A stretch of DNA of 64,000 nt from Oegoconia quadripuncta (Eukaryota > Arthropoda > Insecta > Lepidoptera > Autostichidae). The stretch lies in assembly GCA_949316235.1 (NCBI GenBank), contig OX438753.1, positions 18,470,801 to 18,534,800 of the forward strand, read 5' to 3'. A program made the position numbers and the translations under genes. This document shows positions 51,140 through 63,859 of the stretch, piece after piece. The number at the start of each line of letters is the position of its first letter. The first letter of the stretch is position 1. The notes under the pieces are model-generated. The model was given only the letters and a program-made list of their open reading frames with translations, did no database searches and was not told the origin of the DNA.

Positions 51140-52322
51140 CATATGTGATTGTATAGACATTCCTATTCCAATTTTTTTAACGTGATAAACGTTAGGTTAA
51201 TGCGAAGATATTAGGTGTTATTTATTGGACTCGGCGTACGCGCCGTGGCACTCATAAAGTAATACGAAAATAATTTTGTAATTGTTATATATTTTTATTG
51301 TAATGTGTATTTATACGAATTTGAATAAGGTTGTCTATGATTGTTTTTAATCGACTTCCAATTCGATAGAATTTTTTTACGTATGTTCCGCGATAAGCTG
51401 TGAACTTTTTTCAATTGTTTTGCTTGAATGGTTACAACGCCAGAGGGTGCTATTCAAGACTGTCTTGTATATAATGTAGAACCATAGACAAACGTTACTC
51501 GAATCCGAATAAACACACACTAATAAAAATGTAACAAAAGTATGAGAACAAGCTAACGTACGCCGGAGTCGTAAGTACGAACGCTGCGGTGTATTATGTT
51601 CATTTTTTCTAAACTGTGCCTTACGAGAATTAAAACGTTCCTATTGGTAAATTTTACAAATAGTATTTACCATTCAGTTTGTAAATAACGTCGAACTTCA
51701 GTCCGTTATCACCACTCGCTGAAATCCCGCCAAAATCTGGCTTTGATGTGTAAATCTACTTTTGACCTATACGTAGAACTAACTACATTGGCTAGTACAC
51801 AGATATGTAAATAATAGCAGTCCAAACTTATGTTATATGAACATATACAGGCTGATTTTTTCCAAATCCGAAACTATGAGGAATAGCGAAAAGTACCTAA
51901 AGGAGTCTCGGGCCTGATTTTGATGAAAACTTTGTAATTAACTGCATCATTGGATTTTTAAAAAAACAATATTCCTAGGCACGGTTCAAACCCGTCGATT
52001 TTGAAAAATAAAACGCTGTATTACCATTCGATAGTGTCGCTAGTAAGGAACTAATTCTGGGAAGTAATGACTTACGGCTAACTTAAGGAAACTTCTAATT
52101 TCATTTTTTTATTAACTCTTTGCGGTTAAAGGCCAAAAGAAAAAGAAGACTCCTTTTAGTACTTTTCGTATAGTTTCGAATTTGGCCTTGCACGCCCACT
52201 TGAAAATAACACCTGTATAAGTCACCCCCTATAAGTTGAATAGTTTACCCAGTTTCATACAATAATTGTTGAAAAATGGGTTCTAACTTTCTGGCGTGTC
52301 GCAATTGTCACATAACGAATAT

Positions 52323-52455
52323 ATACTATGTATATATTTACAAAAAAATATATGTATTAGTGTTGTATATTAACCGTCTGGTATCCATTAATACAAGCCT
52401 AGTTGGTTAGTGTGGGACTAGATGGCGTTGTGTGTATGTTCAAGGATATTTATAT
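52323..52455 (+). repeat. S1 SINE tail in the Keap1 3' UTR
   Basis: TTAACCGTCTGGTATCCATTAATACAAGCC... GGGACTAGATGGCGTTGTGTGTATGTTCAAGG. Confidence 0.65.
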
Positions 52456-54202
52456 TTGATTTATTAAACCTTATTTAATACTTCCTAAGTCATTTGTTTT
52501 GGAAACAAACAATATTTATGTTTAAACTTTTGTGAGCTACATGAGGCACGTGTCGACTTGCATGTGCATGTATATTAATGTTTGGTCTACTACAATTCAT
52601 TTGTAAATCTGTGGGCATTCTCTTCACACATGAGGCATGCTACACATAATTCGGGTCAGCATGAACCGACACGCCCCCTCTACGCCGGGCGTCAATAGAA
52701 TATGTGTGGATACATATTTTGGCGATGGTTTATGCCAAACCAGAGTGTCAAACGATGTTAATTGGGGCAGCGTTCATATACGTCCTCTTAAATTTTAATG
52801 GAATAGTTTGGTCGTTTCAATTTTAGACTAATGTAATCCGTTTATCATACACGTGTCATTTGACTTTGACAGGGTCACTGCCGTCGGTCGTCGTAAATTT
52901 TGCTAAAAAAATGCAGACGACGACCAGTTTCCATTTTAGAGTAGAAATAAAATAAAACCAACAACAGCCACTCTTAGAGTAAATTGTAAATAACCGTCAA
53001 CTAAGCTAAATTTTAGTATATTCGCCCGATCTAAATTTTAACTTCCGGTTAAGTTGTTTCACCCAGGTATATTTTTCTTGTCTGACGGCGTCGTTTGCAC
53101 GGGTGATTTTAAATTTCACGATCATAAACTTTTGTGTAGCGGGGCGTGCATGAACGCAGTCTGGGCTTTACAAAGGGATAGTCCGAAATTACGAAAATAT
53201 CAATATTATGCTGTCAGTCGGTCCGAATGACCGTGAGCGCATCAACGGAGCGCGGCGTGACATCACAAATAACGTCAATTCCTGCGCCATTTCGTACTTC
53301 TTATATAGATCCATTTGTGTCACATGATGTCAATGTAAAGTAGGTGCTTGATTATAAATAGAGGTATCTTGTCAGAATAGGTATGAAGCAGGATGTAAGC
53401 AGTCTAATAGGTTAAGAAAAATCGTAGTTGCTGACTCACCAAATGTAAAACAGAATACATAGACTTATTTATTTTGTATTTATAAGAATATTTACATCTT
53501 ACGCCACTTCTAGATTATCTAGAACTGTTAAAATTGTGAAGATATGCAATATATTTTCTTGTTACATTTCATCATATACTTAAGTTATTCTGTAATGTTA
53601 TAGACTTAGCTCAATTATTATTACATACCATTTAGAAAAATGTAAACAATATGTTATGTATGTGAAAGACAATATTATGTATAATGTTGCAATATTAACA
53701 GACATTGTTGTAAACTCGAATTGTAATATATAATTGACTATTTAGTTATAAATCGTATCTGGAAATTAGCTTGCTATGCGCGTAAATAAAATAAATAAAA
53801 TTTGAAAAACGTCCAAAGGGAAAAAGGTTGGTCCTTTACTGTCTTCTATAAAGGTTAATATCAAAAATCGCCCGAAGTCCTGGCCTTTTGTTCAGTCATG
53901 TCACAACAGAGCCCTGGCTCAGTAATATGGGCTCCATGTGGTTTGGATGTTTCCGGTACTATTCCTTCAAACTGCCCTTCAATTTATTTGAAAGGACAAT
54001 GCGATTGTCTTTTTAATTAGATGTGCAAAGTACGTACCGCCTAATAAGCCTTCTCCATTAAATAAAATTTTATATTAATGTATCAGTTGTGAAGTTGAAT
54101 TGTTTATAATTGTAAAGTATATTGTCGAGTATTTAATTGTCCCTGTATAATGTTGGAGTTTGTTGTATTGTAAATATATAAATAGGGCTAATTCTAAGGA
54201 AA

Positions 54203-54208
54203 AATAAA
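54203..54208 (+). terminator. Distal Keap1 poly(A) signal AATAAA
   Basis: Canonical hexamer on plus, 27 bp from the start of the FLASH signal on minus. Confidence 0.45.
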
Positions 54209-54235
54209 GACTGTTATGGGAATTATATCAAGGGT

Positions 54236-54241
54236 TTTATT
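54236..54241 (-). terminator. FLASH poly(A) signal AATAAA
   Basis: TTTATT on plus; 262 bp beyond the FLASH stop codon, so a plausible 3' end. Confidence 0.5.
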
Positions 54242-54503
54242 TCATGAGAAACAGACGTGTCAAATGAAAATGATGCCTCAACACTATTTTTCGAACTCGT
54301 ACCGATTATAAAATTACAATTTGCATTGAATCAAGCGCTAAAGTATTTACACTATTTACAACACGAGAATACAAAAAAAATTAGACAAACAAAATATGTT
54401 TGTAAAAATAAACTATATTTTCTTCTTTTTAATTCTAAATTACAATTCAATCGCACATGATGTAAGACGCTTAAACTAAATAATACTTAAATCCTATAAT
54501 CAA

Positions 54504-56581
54504 CTATGCAATTACTCTCCTTGTTTTCCTCCGTCTTCTCACAAAAATTCTAACATCAGGTACATCAGTGTCAATTTCGTTGCTGGTCGTCGATTGATCG
54601 GCTGGCGAAGATGTATCGTTTCTTATAGTTATTACACTCGAGTTACTACTAGATTCGGGTGGCCTAGACTCTGTTTCCTCCTGAATATTTTTCACCATCA
54701 CTTTATATGGTGTTGAGGTAGCTAAAGCACTACTTGTTGCTTTTTCAACTATAGCAAACTCAGTTAGGTTTACATTTTTACTAACATGAACTACATCATT
54801 AAGAATCTGTCCTGTAACTAGGTCGGTCTTTGTTTCTTGTGCTATATGAGGTTGGACACCTGTTGAAATTATTACAGTACTTACAACATCAGGTTCTTTA
54901 GTTACAGCTTTACAATTTAAAATTTCTGAATGGCTAACAGTTTCTTTTGTATTAGATGGTGTATCAGTTATGTCTTCATTAATCTTCTTTGACTTTTTCT
55001 TCTTACTATCAGTACTAAGTTTATTAGTCTTGCAACTTTTCATTCTTGATTTACATTCCGGTACATCATCGCCTCCAGCATCGTCAAATATTGAATTTGT
55101 TGGTTGCGTTTGAACTTTTCTGAGTTCTGCAACGTCAATTGCCGGTGTTGTTGCTTGTATTTGGAGTTTCCTATGTTCTTCAATGTCAATTGCCGGTTTT
55201 ATTTTTTGTGTTTGGACTTTCATATGTACTTCAATGTCATTTGCCGGTTTTGTTGCTTGTCGTTGAACTTCTTCTACGTCACTTGCCAGCTTCTTGGTCT
55301 GCTTTTGGACTTTTCCAAGTTCTTCAACATTTACATCTATTGCGTCTAAAGCATCCTCAAAAATAGGGATATATTTGCATGTAGACTGATTTTCGCGTGT
55401 ATCGCTAACTATACCTAGATCTTCAGGTGTTATTAAACTACTACTATCTCCAAACAAGTCGCTGAACTTAGCTTTGATTTCCGTTTGTGTGGTTTCTTTC
55501 TTTGCTCGGATCTTTTTCTCGGCTGCGACTACTTCTTCTTTAGCTGCCTCTTTAGTAGATCCTTTGTTTCTTTGTGACTTCCTAGTTTTTATCTTTTTAC
55601 TATTTTCAGATTTTTCAACTATTTTTTCTTTACATTTCATTTCTGGTAATACCTGAACGATCTTACAGCCATTTAGATCTTCAGTTACGTGTTTTATCGA
55701 AGCCTCTGAACATTCAGTGACTTTGTCATCTCTTGGAAATGGTTTATCTGTACTAGTCTCGCAACTTAATTTACTTCCTGTTGTTATCTGTTTTTGATTT
55801 TCAATATTATCACTAGTCTCATCACTTAACTCTAAATCTCCTTCTACAATTTCTCTAAATGAGTTCATATTCTTACCCTTTAATTGAGAAGAAGTATTTG
55901 TGTCTATTAACTTATCTTGCAATTTATTATTAGTCTTATTTATTTTATTAGTATTATGGTAGCGGTTATCTATGTTTAGTTTTAATGATGTTTTATGAGA
56001 GTCGGTTGGTTTCTTTAATTTATCCGGACATTTATAAACATCTTCATTAACGGAACTTAAATCAGGTAGATTCCCCGGAGGTTGTATAATATCATTATGA
56101 TTTGTTGAATCTTTATCAGTGTTCTTTAATTTGGGAATGGACTGTGAATGAGTTGTTTGATCTTCAATCTTTTTTATGTTTTCTATTTGCCTTTCCTGCA
56201 CATCAACGACCTTTTGTGTATTTAAAACTAAATCCTTTTCTCTGCCATCCTGATTATTATAACTATCAGTCTCAAAACCATACAGATCATATTCTTCTGT
56301 TTGAATTTCACCAGACTCCATAGACGTGTACATTGTTGGATAATCAGAATCTATATTATACAACTCTTGTACATATTCATCAGTATATTCAGGAGGCCTT
56401 TGCAATGCCTCCGGTACTGCCACAGTACTAATTCCCCATTTGGACACATCTACGAGTTTTAAATCAACATTTCTACCGACAACAGTCGCTAAAACCACTT
56501 TCTTGTCTTCGGTTTTTGTTAAATATTTTCTACTTGTTAATCTGGGATCTTCAAGGTGGCTTGCAGCGGTATCCATAATTT
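54504..56581 (-). CDS. FLASH: FLASH-like exon 7 (C-terminal, 691 codons)
   Basis: Acceptor gtttgttgtag. Begins EIMDTAASHLEDPRLTSRKY and KKVVLATVVGRNVDL; later KFSDLFGDSSSLITPEDLGI, then the 17-residue repeats, and ends DVRIFVRRRRKTRRVIA at a stop ending 54504. Rich in Lys/Thr/Ser/Asn, no fold recognised. Confidence 0.88.
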
Positions 56582-59500
56582 CTACAACAAACATTATTTT
56601 TTTATTACAGCATGTTAGGAAGCTTATTTGAGAGCACCGGGATGGTGATTGATATTTTAGGTATATTTAAATTCAACTATAGGATTAATGACTTAAACAA
56701 TACATGTATTAAACAAACACTGCTGAACTTAACAATGTAAAAGAAGTATTTATAAATTGTGATCGCGTGAGTCGGATTTCCATCTACTTTACAAGCTCAG
56801 CTCTATGCACTAATGCACATCCAGGCAGCTACATATTTCTATAAGAACAAAAAATTACCTTTGATTGGTTGTGTAGAACAAGTATCGGTGTTGTGCACGT
56901 AATCTGGTGATTGGCAAGAAATATACTCCAAGTGTTCCACTTCTGCTCGAACTGGTGTCATTGGTTGTTCCGTAAATTCACTTTCTTTGCGTCTTCTCCT
57001 ATCCTCTTCAAGATATCTGTTAGAAGTGTCAGTTCTAGAACGTTTGCTGCTCGGTTCATCATAATCACTTGGTACTTTATGTTTGACTGGTTGCTTGTCA
57101 AAACGGTACCTCTGCCGATCATCATAAGCATTATCTCTTTCATAGTTCGATCGCCGTTCGCGAGCCACACGACGAGCATTAAATCTATCCAAAGGTGGAC
57201 TTTCTAATACTCTATGCATTACATAATCTGGCCTTTGGTAGTGCTCATTTGAATGTTCACGTGCTGTTGGTCTTTGGTAGTGCTCATCTGAATGTTCATG
57301 TGTTGGTAGTCTTCTATGATGTTTCTCTGGGCTAAAATGTCTCCTATACCTTTGGGATTGTTCATATTTTTCTTTGAAACCTCTGTATTTATCACTATAT
57401 CTAATAGGTTTATTTTTGTAATAGGTTTCTCTGGAAGACTCGTGATAACTAGAATACTTCTCATCAATACCAGACGTTTCTGAAATTTTAAGACTTTGAT
57501 TGTTGTAGTTTCTATCAGCGATTCTGCGACATTGGTCTTCCCTCGGATGCCAATCTTTTTTATTAGTCTCTTCAGTAGAGTAATTATCATCATTTTCGTC
57601 ATCGGTACTGAATTTGGGTTGTTGCTTACTGAAATAATATTTATATTTAATCAAGTGGTACAGTCGATAGCACGACAGTATTACTACCAGTGGAAGCTGG
57701 CAGTCTGTTTATACTGCAAAAAGCAATTTTATTATTGTATTAAACTTTTTAATTTTTCTTTCGCGATTTTTTCAATTTGTCCCATAGTAAAAGTTGTTCT
57801 CTGTCTAAAATCCTCAGATATTAATAGACCTTAAATATTATGGTGGTAGCTAAACTCAAAGTATCAGACATAATGCGTTTCTTTTTTAAAGTTATTGTTT
57901 TGCTACATTACAAAACGTACTTTCGATATTAGTTTAACCTTTTTTGATATCTCTTATATTTGCGAATTTATTGTCTGAGCTCTTTTCTCTCCTTTATACT
58001 GTTTCTACTTTTTAACTGACTCTAAAAAAGGAGTAAGTTCTATGTTCGTCTTAATTTTATTTATTTATTTAACACTTTATTGCATATAAGCATACACATT
58101 AATTAAAACAAAAACCAGATCAATATTAAAAATATACAAAGCCAGCTTATCTCTATAAAAGATCCCTTCCAGCAAAACTCAGTAAGGAGAGAATAATAGG
58201 TATGACGTATATTCCCTAATATTTTCGTCAATTGTTAAACGATTTTGATGATTGTTTTTTGTTTGATAGTGAGTAGAGAGTGGAACCTTACTAAAGCCAG
58301 TTGTGTTAACAATATTTGGAGGTTCAATTATTTTTTTGTCTATAAATCGCTCCATTTCAGTCTAATGTACCTCCATACATATTTCATAAGATAAATGCAA
58401 TAACCCCTTTTATTTCCAGTAGATTTAAATTGACATTCATCAACAGCTATCATGTATCTTATGTTGAAATAAATGCTTGAAGTTTGATTCAATCTAGATG
58501 TTGTGTAGTGACAAACCGGATCCAGGAGAACGTGACCCTGGAGATCATAACACAGGTTCCTGTAACCTAATACATCCTCCAGCTGATGCAAAGGCAACTT
58601 TTCAACTATGTAAAATCTATTCAATCATTACCTCGGCTGAGAAATAAACTTTATTTGTATTTTTGTATTTTTTTTTTTTTTTTTTATAGTTTTTAAATTA
58701 ATGTTATTTTTTATTGTCTTGTATTGTTATTTTATAAATATTTGCACACCTGCTTGCCGGTTGGATACATTTACTGGAATTCTTAATTTTATATCTTTAA
58801 ATTGTATGTATTCTTGCAAATAAATGATTGATTGATTGATATTAAATTTTCAGTAACTCAAGGCCCATAATTTGTACAGCATCGAAAATCATTATCTTAT
58901 AAAAAAATGGAATAAATTAATAATTTGTATATCTCACCCTAACACTGGCATAGATTTCCGTCTATTCCTAATACCTTGCGGCCGTGATTTAATTTTAGCC
59001 ATATTTTCCTTGCTCTCACAACTTTTATCATTGTAAGACTTTGACTTTGGAAGCTTGGTCTCCATATTACCGAACTTAGTACCACCAGAAGTATCAGTTG
59101 AAATTGTGTCAAACGATGGTGGTCTGTTTTCTTCTATCCTGTAAGTAATAAATTAGAGATAAAAAAGAAATTCTGCCATGATTTCACGGTAGGTAAATCT
59201 TCAGCATTTTATTCAGCTGCCTGATGAACCCACGGTACAGTTGGCTCTATGTTGTTCCACGACTGTTTGTTATTCATACAGGGCTATTTTACATAAATAA
59301 CAATGTTCCAAATGTTAAAAGTTCAATACACGAAACACCCACGGTTCACGTTTCGAAAGGTACAAAAATGAGCACTTGACAGCCTATAGGTGAGCCTATC
59401 GCCGTTAAAACGTGCAAATCTATAGATATTTTTTAGTAGAAGTACAAGAACAGACTAGCAGGACACAAAAATGTTCTAGCTAGGAACCTGCTCAACGTTA

Positions 59501-62500
59501 GCGAAGATATAATGCGCCTCCAAAGATGGCATGTACTAAAAATGGACCAAAGCCACTAACAATAGTGATATTCGTAATGATGGGCATGACTCTCGATGGA
59601 GGTTTGCCCACACACCGACGCAAAGCAAGACATCTAATTATGGCTGAAAAAGTCGATCGCAGATAAACGCACATGAAAAAAAGTTTTTTTATTGGAAAGT
59701 CCCATAGTCGCCTTTTACGACACTCCTGGGAAGAGACGACGTATTTTACGTGCCGAGGCCACACAGCACAGGTCTATTGACTATTGGTTTTACACAAGTA
59801 AAAACGCAGATTATGTAAGCTGTACCATCTGCAGTTCAGCCCTGTGTCAATAACTATGACGCCAACTGTACTATGGAATAATTGCACCTAGTCTTGAAGC
59901 AACACATTATTTACTATCCCGTCTCCAGTTATCGTCGAATGCATTCTTTCTCAAAATGAATGATAAAATCTCTTTAATATGGGCGAAGGCGGCGGAAAAA
60001 TTTTCATTTTTAAACTGGGGCATGAAGTGTGGTTTAATGACAAAGAGCCACAAGCTATACATGGACTCTGAGGCTAGTTCTCAATATAATGCAACATGGA
60101 AAGTTTGTGTACTTTACCTGTCTTTATCTGTATCAAACTTCGTAGACTCCTTACCACTATTTTTATTGGTTTTACCATAATCAGCATCACCATCTCTCCT
60201 GTTTTTCTTGTAGTTATTTGACCTGTCCACAGTGTAGTTCCTTCTATTGCTTAAAATATTTTTATTGAAGTTTTGTAGCGAGTTAATAACTAACATGTCC
60301 TTTCTGAAAGGAAAGTGTATTCAGTCATTTACAAAGTGAGTGAAATGTCCTTTTAACATGCTCCATGCCAACTACGAGTATATACATAGTGAAGAATGAA
60401 TTTTCAATTGTGTGGATGGGTTAAATATGACAATACATGTGTTAGGAGAATTTCAATCTTCCATAACTAAATAACATTTGTACTAAAATAACCATATCAT
60501 TACAAACTTAAAACTATACAGAGAACACACAAAAACAAAATTGATATGAAAACTTCAGTAGAGAGTCATATTATAATAAAAAAAAATGATTACTCACTCT
60601 ATATTTAAATTTGTTATAAGCTGCGTTTTCCTCTCAACCTCCGCCCTGGATGTTTTCAGTAATGAAGAGTAGTTGATTGAAAGTATTTTAAACTCTGATG
60701 AGATTTTGTCATATTCCTGCAAAATATCCTACAAAATCAATGCACATCCATTCTGGGGTTATGTCCGAGTACTACTGTAGTACAATCATGATGGTCATTG
60801 ATGCAGTCAATAGCAAGTGAAACATGACGGTGTACCGTCCATTAAGCCAGGCTATTCACAACACTGTAATCCGTAGAGAAGAATGTCACATTAAAAGATT
60901 ACCATATCATGTATCTCCAATATACCTACAAAATGTCACCAATATATCTTTAGCATGTGACAAGCATCACACCATCATGCTGGCATTTTGTGTCTATGAA
61001 CAGTAAGTTTTATCTTACTGAATGAATGGTACCAATGTGACTGCTCCATAGGCACATTTGATACTAGGTTTTGAAAGCTCGCATGCATGCCCGGTTAATA
61101 AGAAGAAGTATTTGAAGCTATGAGAGACTAATTTAAAAATTTTTATTAAAAATTGTATATTTTTCTCACCACAAATGAAGCTTTACAAAGTGATTTTAGG
61201 ACTAGGTAATACATAGAACACATATAGACTAGGTAATACATAGATCAAAGAATTAAGACATTCTGCAACTAAAGGTATAATGTGACTAGTTGTTCCATAT
61301 AAGTTACAATATCCTTTTGCTTCATGCGATAATTATTTATTTCTTTCCATAATTCACAAAATACTTACTAGTAACACATTTTTTTAAAAATTGTGGTACT
61401 GTGATGCTTAAACTATGTGGTAGCTTGTATTTCAGGTCATCAGGTCCACCCTCATTACATTATTGCAGTATTTAGTACTAAGTGAAACAGAATTTTTTAG
61501 AAATAAAGAAAGACATTTTTTGGTTATTAATTGCTATTATTCCCATTATACGAGTGAGCCACCACAATAAAGTCAAACCCAAAAATTCTCATGTAATATG
61601 GAGGATCCTTGTAGTTGTTGTTAGTCATAAAGAAAACACATTGATTTGGTTCATTATCAATAGAACAGCCAGTTATCAAGGGGACAAGCAAAATAGTTAA
61701 TAATATCCTCAGTAGTAATTTACTTGTTATAACAAAGACAAAGCTGAAAATCACACCAAGATCACAGAAGATAAGGAAGTGTTACATGTAGCTTATCTGC
61801 CTAGCGCTTACTTTTTGGAGTGTTTCCTTTTCTGACGTAATTTTATCTAACTGAAACTTCAGTTCTGACAAAATTTTCTCAAACTTTAATTTGAGTTTCT
61901 TCTTTTCTTTCACCAACTGAAATAAAAATTGGTTCACATTAATAATAAGACAACATTATTATCACATTTTCTCTACAGGGCTTGAAGCCAGTAATGGTTA
62001 CATAGTTTTTCCAGTCCTGCTTCTATGTACCTACAGTTAATGAGTTGACATCACATAACAGAACAAAACAATATGGTGAATAGTAAAACACTTATCATGG
62101 GGACAAGGAAGTTATCTCTATTTTTACCAGACTACAGCAAAGCAAAGATTTTATAACACTTGAACAAGCTGTTTCTGTTGAGGAATACAAAAATTTATAT
62201 ACATCTTGAGTGGAAAAGTATTAATTTTTAAATTGTTTTTGTGCCTTCTTATTTTTGTTAACACCACACAGGAAGGAGTGCCATGTAATTGAGTTATGTG
62301 CTGATGATGATACTAGTTCAGCAATGGCCAAATGTTTATGCTAAGGTGCACCTTCTAATGATATTTTATGGAGGGCATCGCTACGCTTGGCAAGGCTAGT
62401 ATACGAATGCAATTATTTTAGTTCTTAGGGAGCCAATGACGCTGTTGTCCACCAATAACATAGCCGCAACATGAAGACTTGCGTCTCCATCCTATCATCC

Positions 62501-62690
62501 GTGAGAAGTTCATTTGGTTCAGTTCCAATTGGTGGTGCCTAGGATTAGATGGACGTACACCACAATTTCATTTAATTCCATAAAATTCCTAAACAAGACT
62601 TGACAAATTATTTGGCGCTAAAATGCCTCATACCTCAGCTATCTTATTTACTTCGTTGTAATTCTCTAGATCACCGTATATGTCTTCCAT
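54504..62690 (-). CDS. FLASH: FLASH/CASP8AP2-like histone pre-mRNA processing scaffold (7 exons, 1171 aa)
   Basis: Coding exons on minus: 62690-62634, 61916-61812, 60716-60598, 60303-60118, 59138-58938, 57628-56859, 56581-54504 (3516 nt, phases all match, GT-AG). The protein opens MEDIYGDLENYNEVNKIAE. It then has a coiled coil (about 20-115: LVKEKKKLKLKFEKIL..., SLLKTSRAEVERKTQLITNL), a long Arg/Ser/Tyr-rich region, a Lys-rich disordered region with 17-residue repeats, and a basic end IFVRRRRKTRRVIA. Human FLASH has an early DIY motif and a coiled coil containing ALIKTARVEINRKDEEI, which our LLKTSRAEVERKTQLI resembles. FLASH binds Lsm11 of the U7 snRNP and recruits the histone cleavage complex in nuclear histone locus bodies. 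Assignment rests on the N-terminus and architecture; another coiled-coil scaffold remains possible. Confidence 0.6.
55098..55290 (-). repeat. 51-bp (17-aa) tandem repeats in FLASH-like exon 7
   Basis: Units TPAIDVAELRKVQTQPT, KPAIDIEEHRKLQIQAT and KPANDIEVHMKVQTQKI in tandem, with a shorter, more diverged unit (KLASDVEEVQRQAT) beside them. Confidence 0.8.
56859..57628 (-). CDS. FLASH: FLASH-like exon 6 (Arg/Tyr/Ser-rich)
   Basis: Acceptor tatttcag, donor gtaatt; 256 codons, charged and disordered, with a 12-residue direct repeat EHSDEHYQRPTA / EHSNEHYQRPDY. Confidence 0.88.
57656..58937. repeat. FLASH-like intron 5, with several retroposon tails
   Basis: 58075-58200 is a LINE 3' end with TTTATTGCATATAAGCATACACA. 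58370-58630 matches 15415-15567 in reverse and includes GATCTCCAGGGTCACGTTCTCC on minus. 58660-58850 is a repeat beginning in poly(T) and ending TGATTGATTGATTGAT. Confidence 0.5.
58938..59138 (-). CDS. FLASH: FLASH-like exon 5
   Basis: Acceptor cttacag, donor gtgaga; IEENRPPSFDTISTDTSGG... GIRNRRKSMPVLG, low complexity, phase-compatible on both sides. Confidence 0.82.
59316..59775 (-). repeat. M4 repeat, reverse, with about 245 bp of other DNA inside
   Basis: 59316-59440 has CACCCACGGTTCACGTTTCGAAAGG and GCCGTTAAAACGTGCAAATC; 59685-59775 has CCCATAGTCGCCTTTTACGACACTCCTGGGAAGAGACG. The inserted block (59441-59684) is unidentified. Confidence 0.6.
60118..60303 (-). CDS. FLASH: FLASH-like exon 4
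   Basis: Acceptor cctttcag, donor gtaaag; KDMLVINSLQNFNKNILSN, then Asn/Arg/Lys-rich. Confidence 0.82.
60598..60716 (-). CDS. FLASH: FLASH-like exon 3 (coiled coil)
   Basis: Acceptor atattttgcag, donor gtgagt; EYDKISSEFKILSINYSS then LLKTSRAEVERKTQLITNLN; ends phase 2. Confidence 0.85.
60717..61811. other. FLASH-like intron 2, nothing recognised
   Basis: AT-rich intron DNA with no exon candidate in phase and no shared repeat. Confidence 0.45.
61812..61916 (-). CDS. FLASH: FLASH-like exon 2 (coiled coil)
   Basis: Acceptor ttatttcag, donor gtaagc; LVKEKKKLKLKFEKILSELK..., 35 codons, heptad-like Leu/Ile spacing. Confidence 0.85.
61917..62633. other. FLASH-like intron 1, nothing recognised
   Basis: No ORF or repeat identified. 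Confidence 0.45.
62634..62690 (-). CDS. FLASH: FLASH-like exon 1
   Basis: MEDIYGDLENYNEVNKIAE, 19 codons, donor gtatga. Bears the DIY motif. Confidence 0.85.
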
Positions 62691-62984
62691 TGTGAATTAG
62701 TACGAAAGGATTATTAACGCAGCAATTAAAAGTAAGTTACTTTAAGAAAATATAAAGATATTAAATCGACACAAATAGAAAATAGCTCGGTTTGGTTCAT
62801 TTATCACTGATCAAGCTCGCCTCGCTTGCACAACAAATTTTGACAGCTCGCAAGAAGTACCAGAACTAAGATTTTTTTTGGTTCCCCCCCCCACAATGTT
62901 GGCAGGCAAAGGAGCTAAGTCCATAAAGCTAAGTCGTTCTCTTACTTCTTCAGTATAGTTGTAAGGTAGCAATAATAATTCTAT

Positions 62985-63050
62985 CTTGAGATTGAGATCA
63001 CGGTTCAGTCTCAATACAATTTTTTTTGATACTGTTTTATAGGAAACCTA
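62985..63050. mobile_element. H-MITE internal fragment
   Basis: ATCTTGAGATTGAGATCACGGTTCAGTCTCAATACAATTTTTTTTGATACTG parallels 50037-50085. Lies about 300 bp upstream of the FLASH-like ATG. Confidence 0.6.
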
Positions 63051-63144
63051 AGAAATGATCAACTTAGAAATAAGCACGAATCCAGTGTTGCCAGACAAAA
63101 TCTGAGGAACTAAATAGAAAAAAAAACAATATTACTAAAAGTTA

Positions 63145-63440
63145 TCAATGGTAAATGGTTTTGGGTTTACGATTTGGAGGTCTCGGGTTCGATCCCCAGC
63201 GGGGCACATGTTTAGTACTCGGTTTGATTGGTGGTAAGGCATTTTAAATGCCCGCCTGGCTAGCTACCACCATTATCTAAATCTGCAGCCAAGTAGCAAA
63301 ATCGGGTTGTCAGAGATAAGATAGCCAGTCCCCTAAATAAGATGGGGCTTCCGGATCAGTACGCTTCCACCTTCGGCCTCATCTTCACTTAACATTAGAT
63401 GTGATTGAGGTCAAGTGCTAATCCGTTATGCATAAAAAAA
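63145..63440 (+). repeat. S3 SINE
   Basis: B box GGGTTCGATCCCC, TTTAGTACTCGGTTTGATTGG, CCTTCGGCCTCATCTTCACTTAACATTAG and tail CGTTATGCATAAAAAAAGG. Confidence 0.8.
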
Positions 63441-63544
63441 GGCATAGATTATTAGAAGGTATAAATAACGCAGGTAATAAATAAATAGCAAACACACTTG
63501 TAGTGAGCGACCAAGCAAAATGTTTTATTTTTTTGTAGCAGCCC

Positions 63545-63695
63545 AGGAGCCTGATTCTCACATACTCGAGATTACAATGTCGAACGACATCAATAGGTTT
63601 GTCACTTTTACACACGTATATAAGTGTGAAAGAGATAGACATGCCAATGTCTATCGATAGACAAATGTCGAGTGTGCGAGAATAGGGGTCCAGAA
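63545..63695. mobile_element. MITE with inverted arms
   Basis: CCTGATTCTCACATACTCGAGATTACAATGTCGA pairs with ACAAATGTCGAGTGTGCGAGAATAGG. Confidence 0.6.
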
Positions 63696-63709
63696 GTAAA
63701 ATGTACATT

Positions 63710-63840
63710 GTGTAATAAATAATAATAAATATCCCTGGACATACACACAATGCCATCTCGTTCCACACTAAGCAACTAGGCATGTGTTGTGGATACCAGA
63801 TGGTTGATACACTACACACATATATTTCTTTTTGTAAATA
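63710..63840 (-). repeat. S1 SINE tail, reverse
   Basis: ACACACAATGCCATCTCGTTCCACACTAAGCAACTAGGC... TTGTGGATACCAGATGGTTGATAC. Confidence 0.7.
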
Positions 63841-63859
63841 AATACTTGTATAAACAAAT

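Larger units (their letters stand above)
51140..54225 (+). other. Keap1: Probable Keap1 3' UTR
   Basis: About 3 kb with no ORF. AATAAA signals occur at 53785-53790 and 53794-53799, and a distal one at 54203-54208. It includes an S1 SINE tail (52323-52455). Which site is used cannot be told from sequence. Confidence 0.5.
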
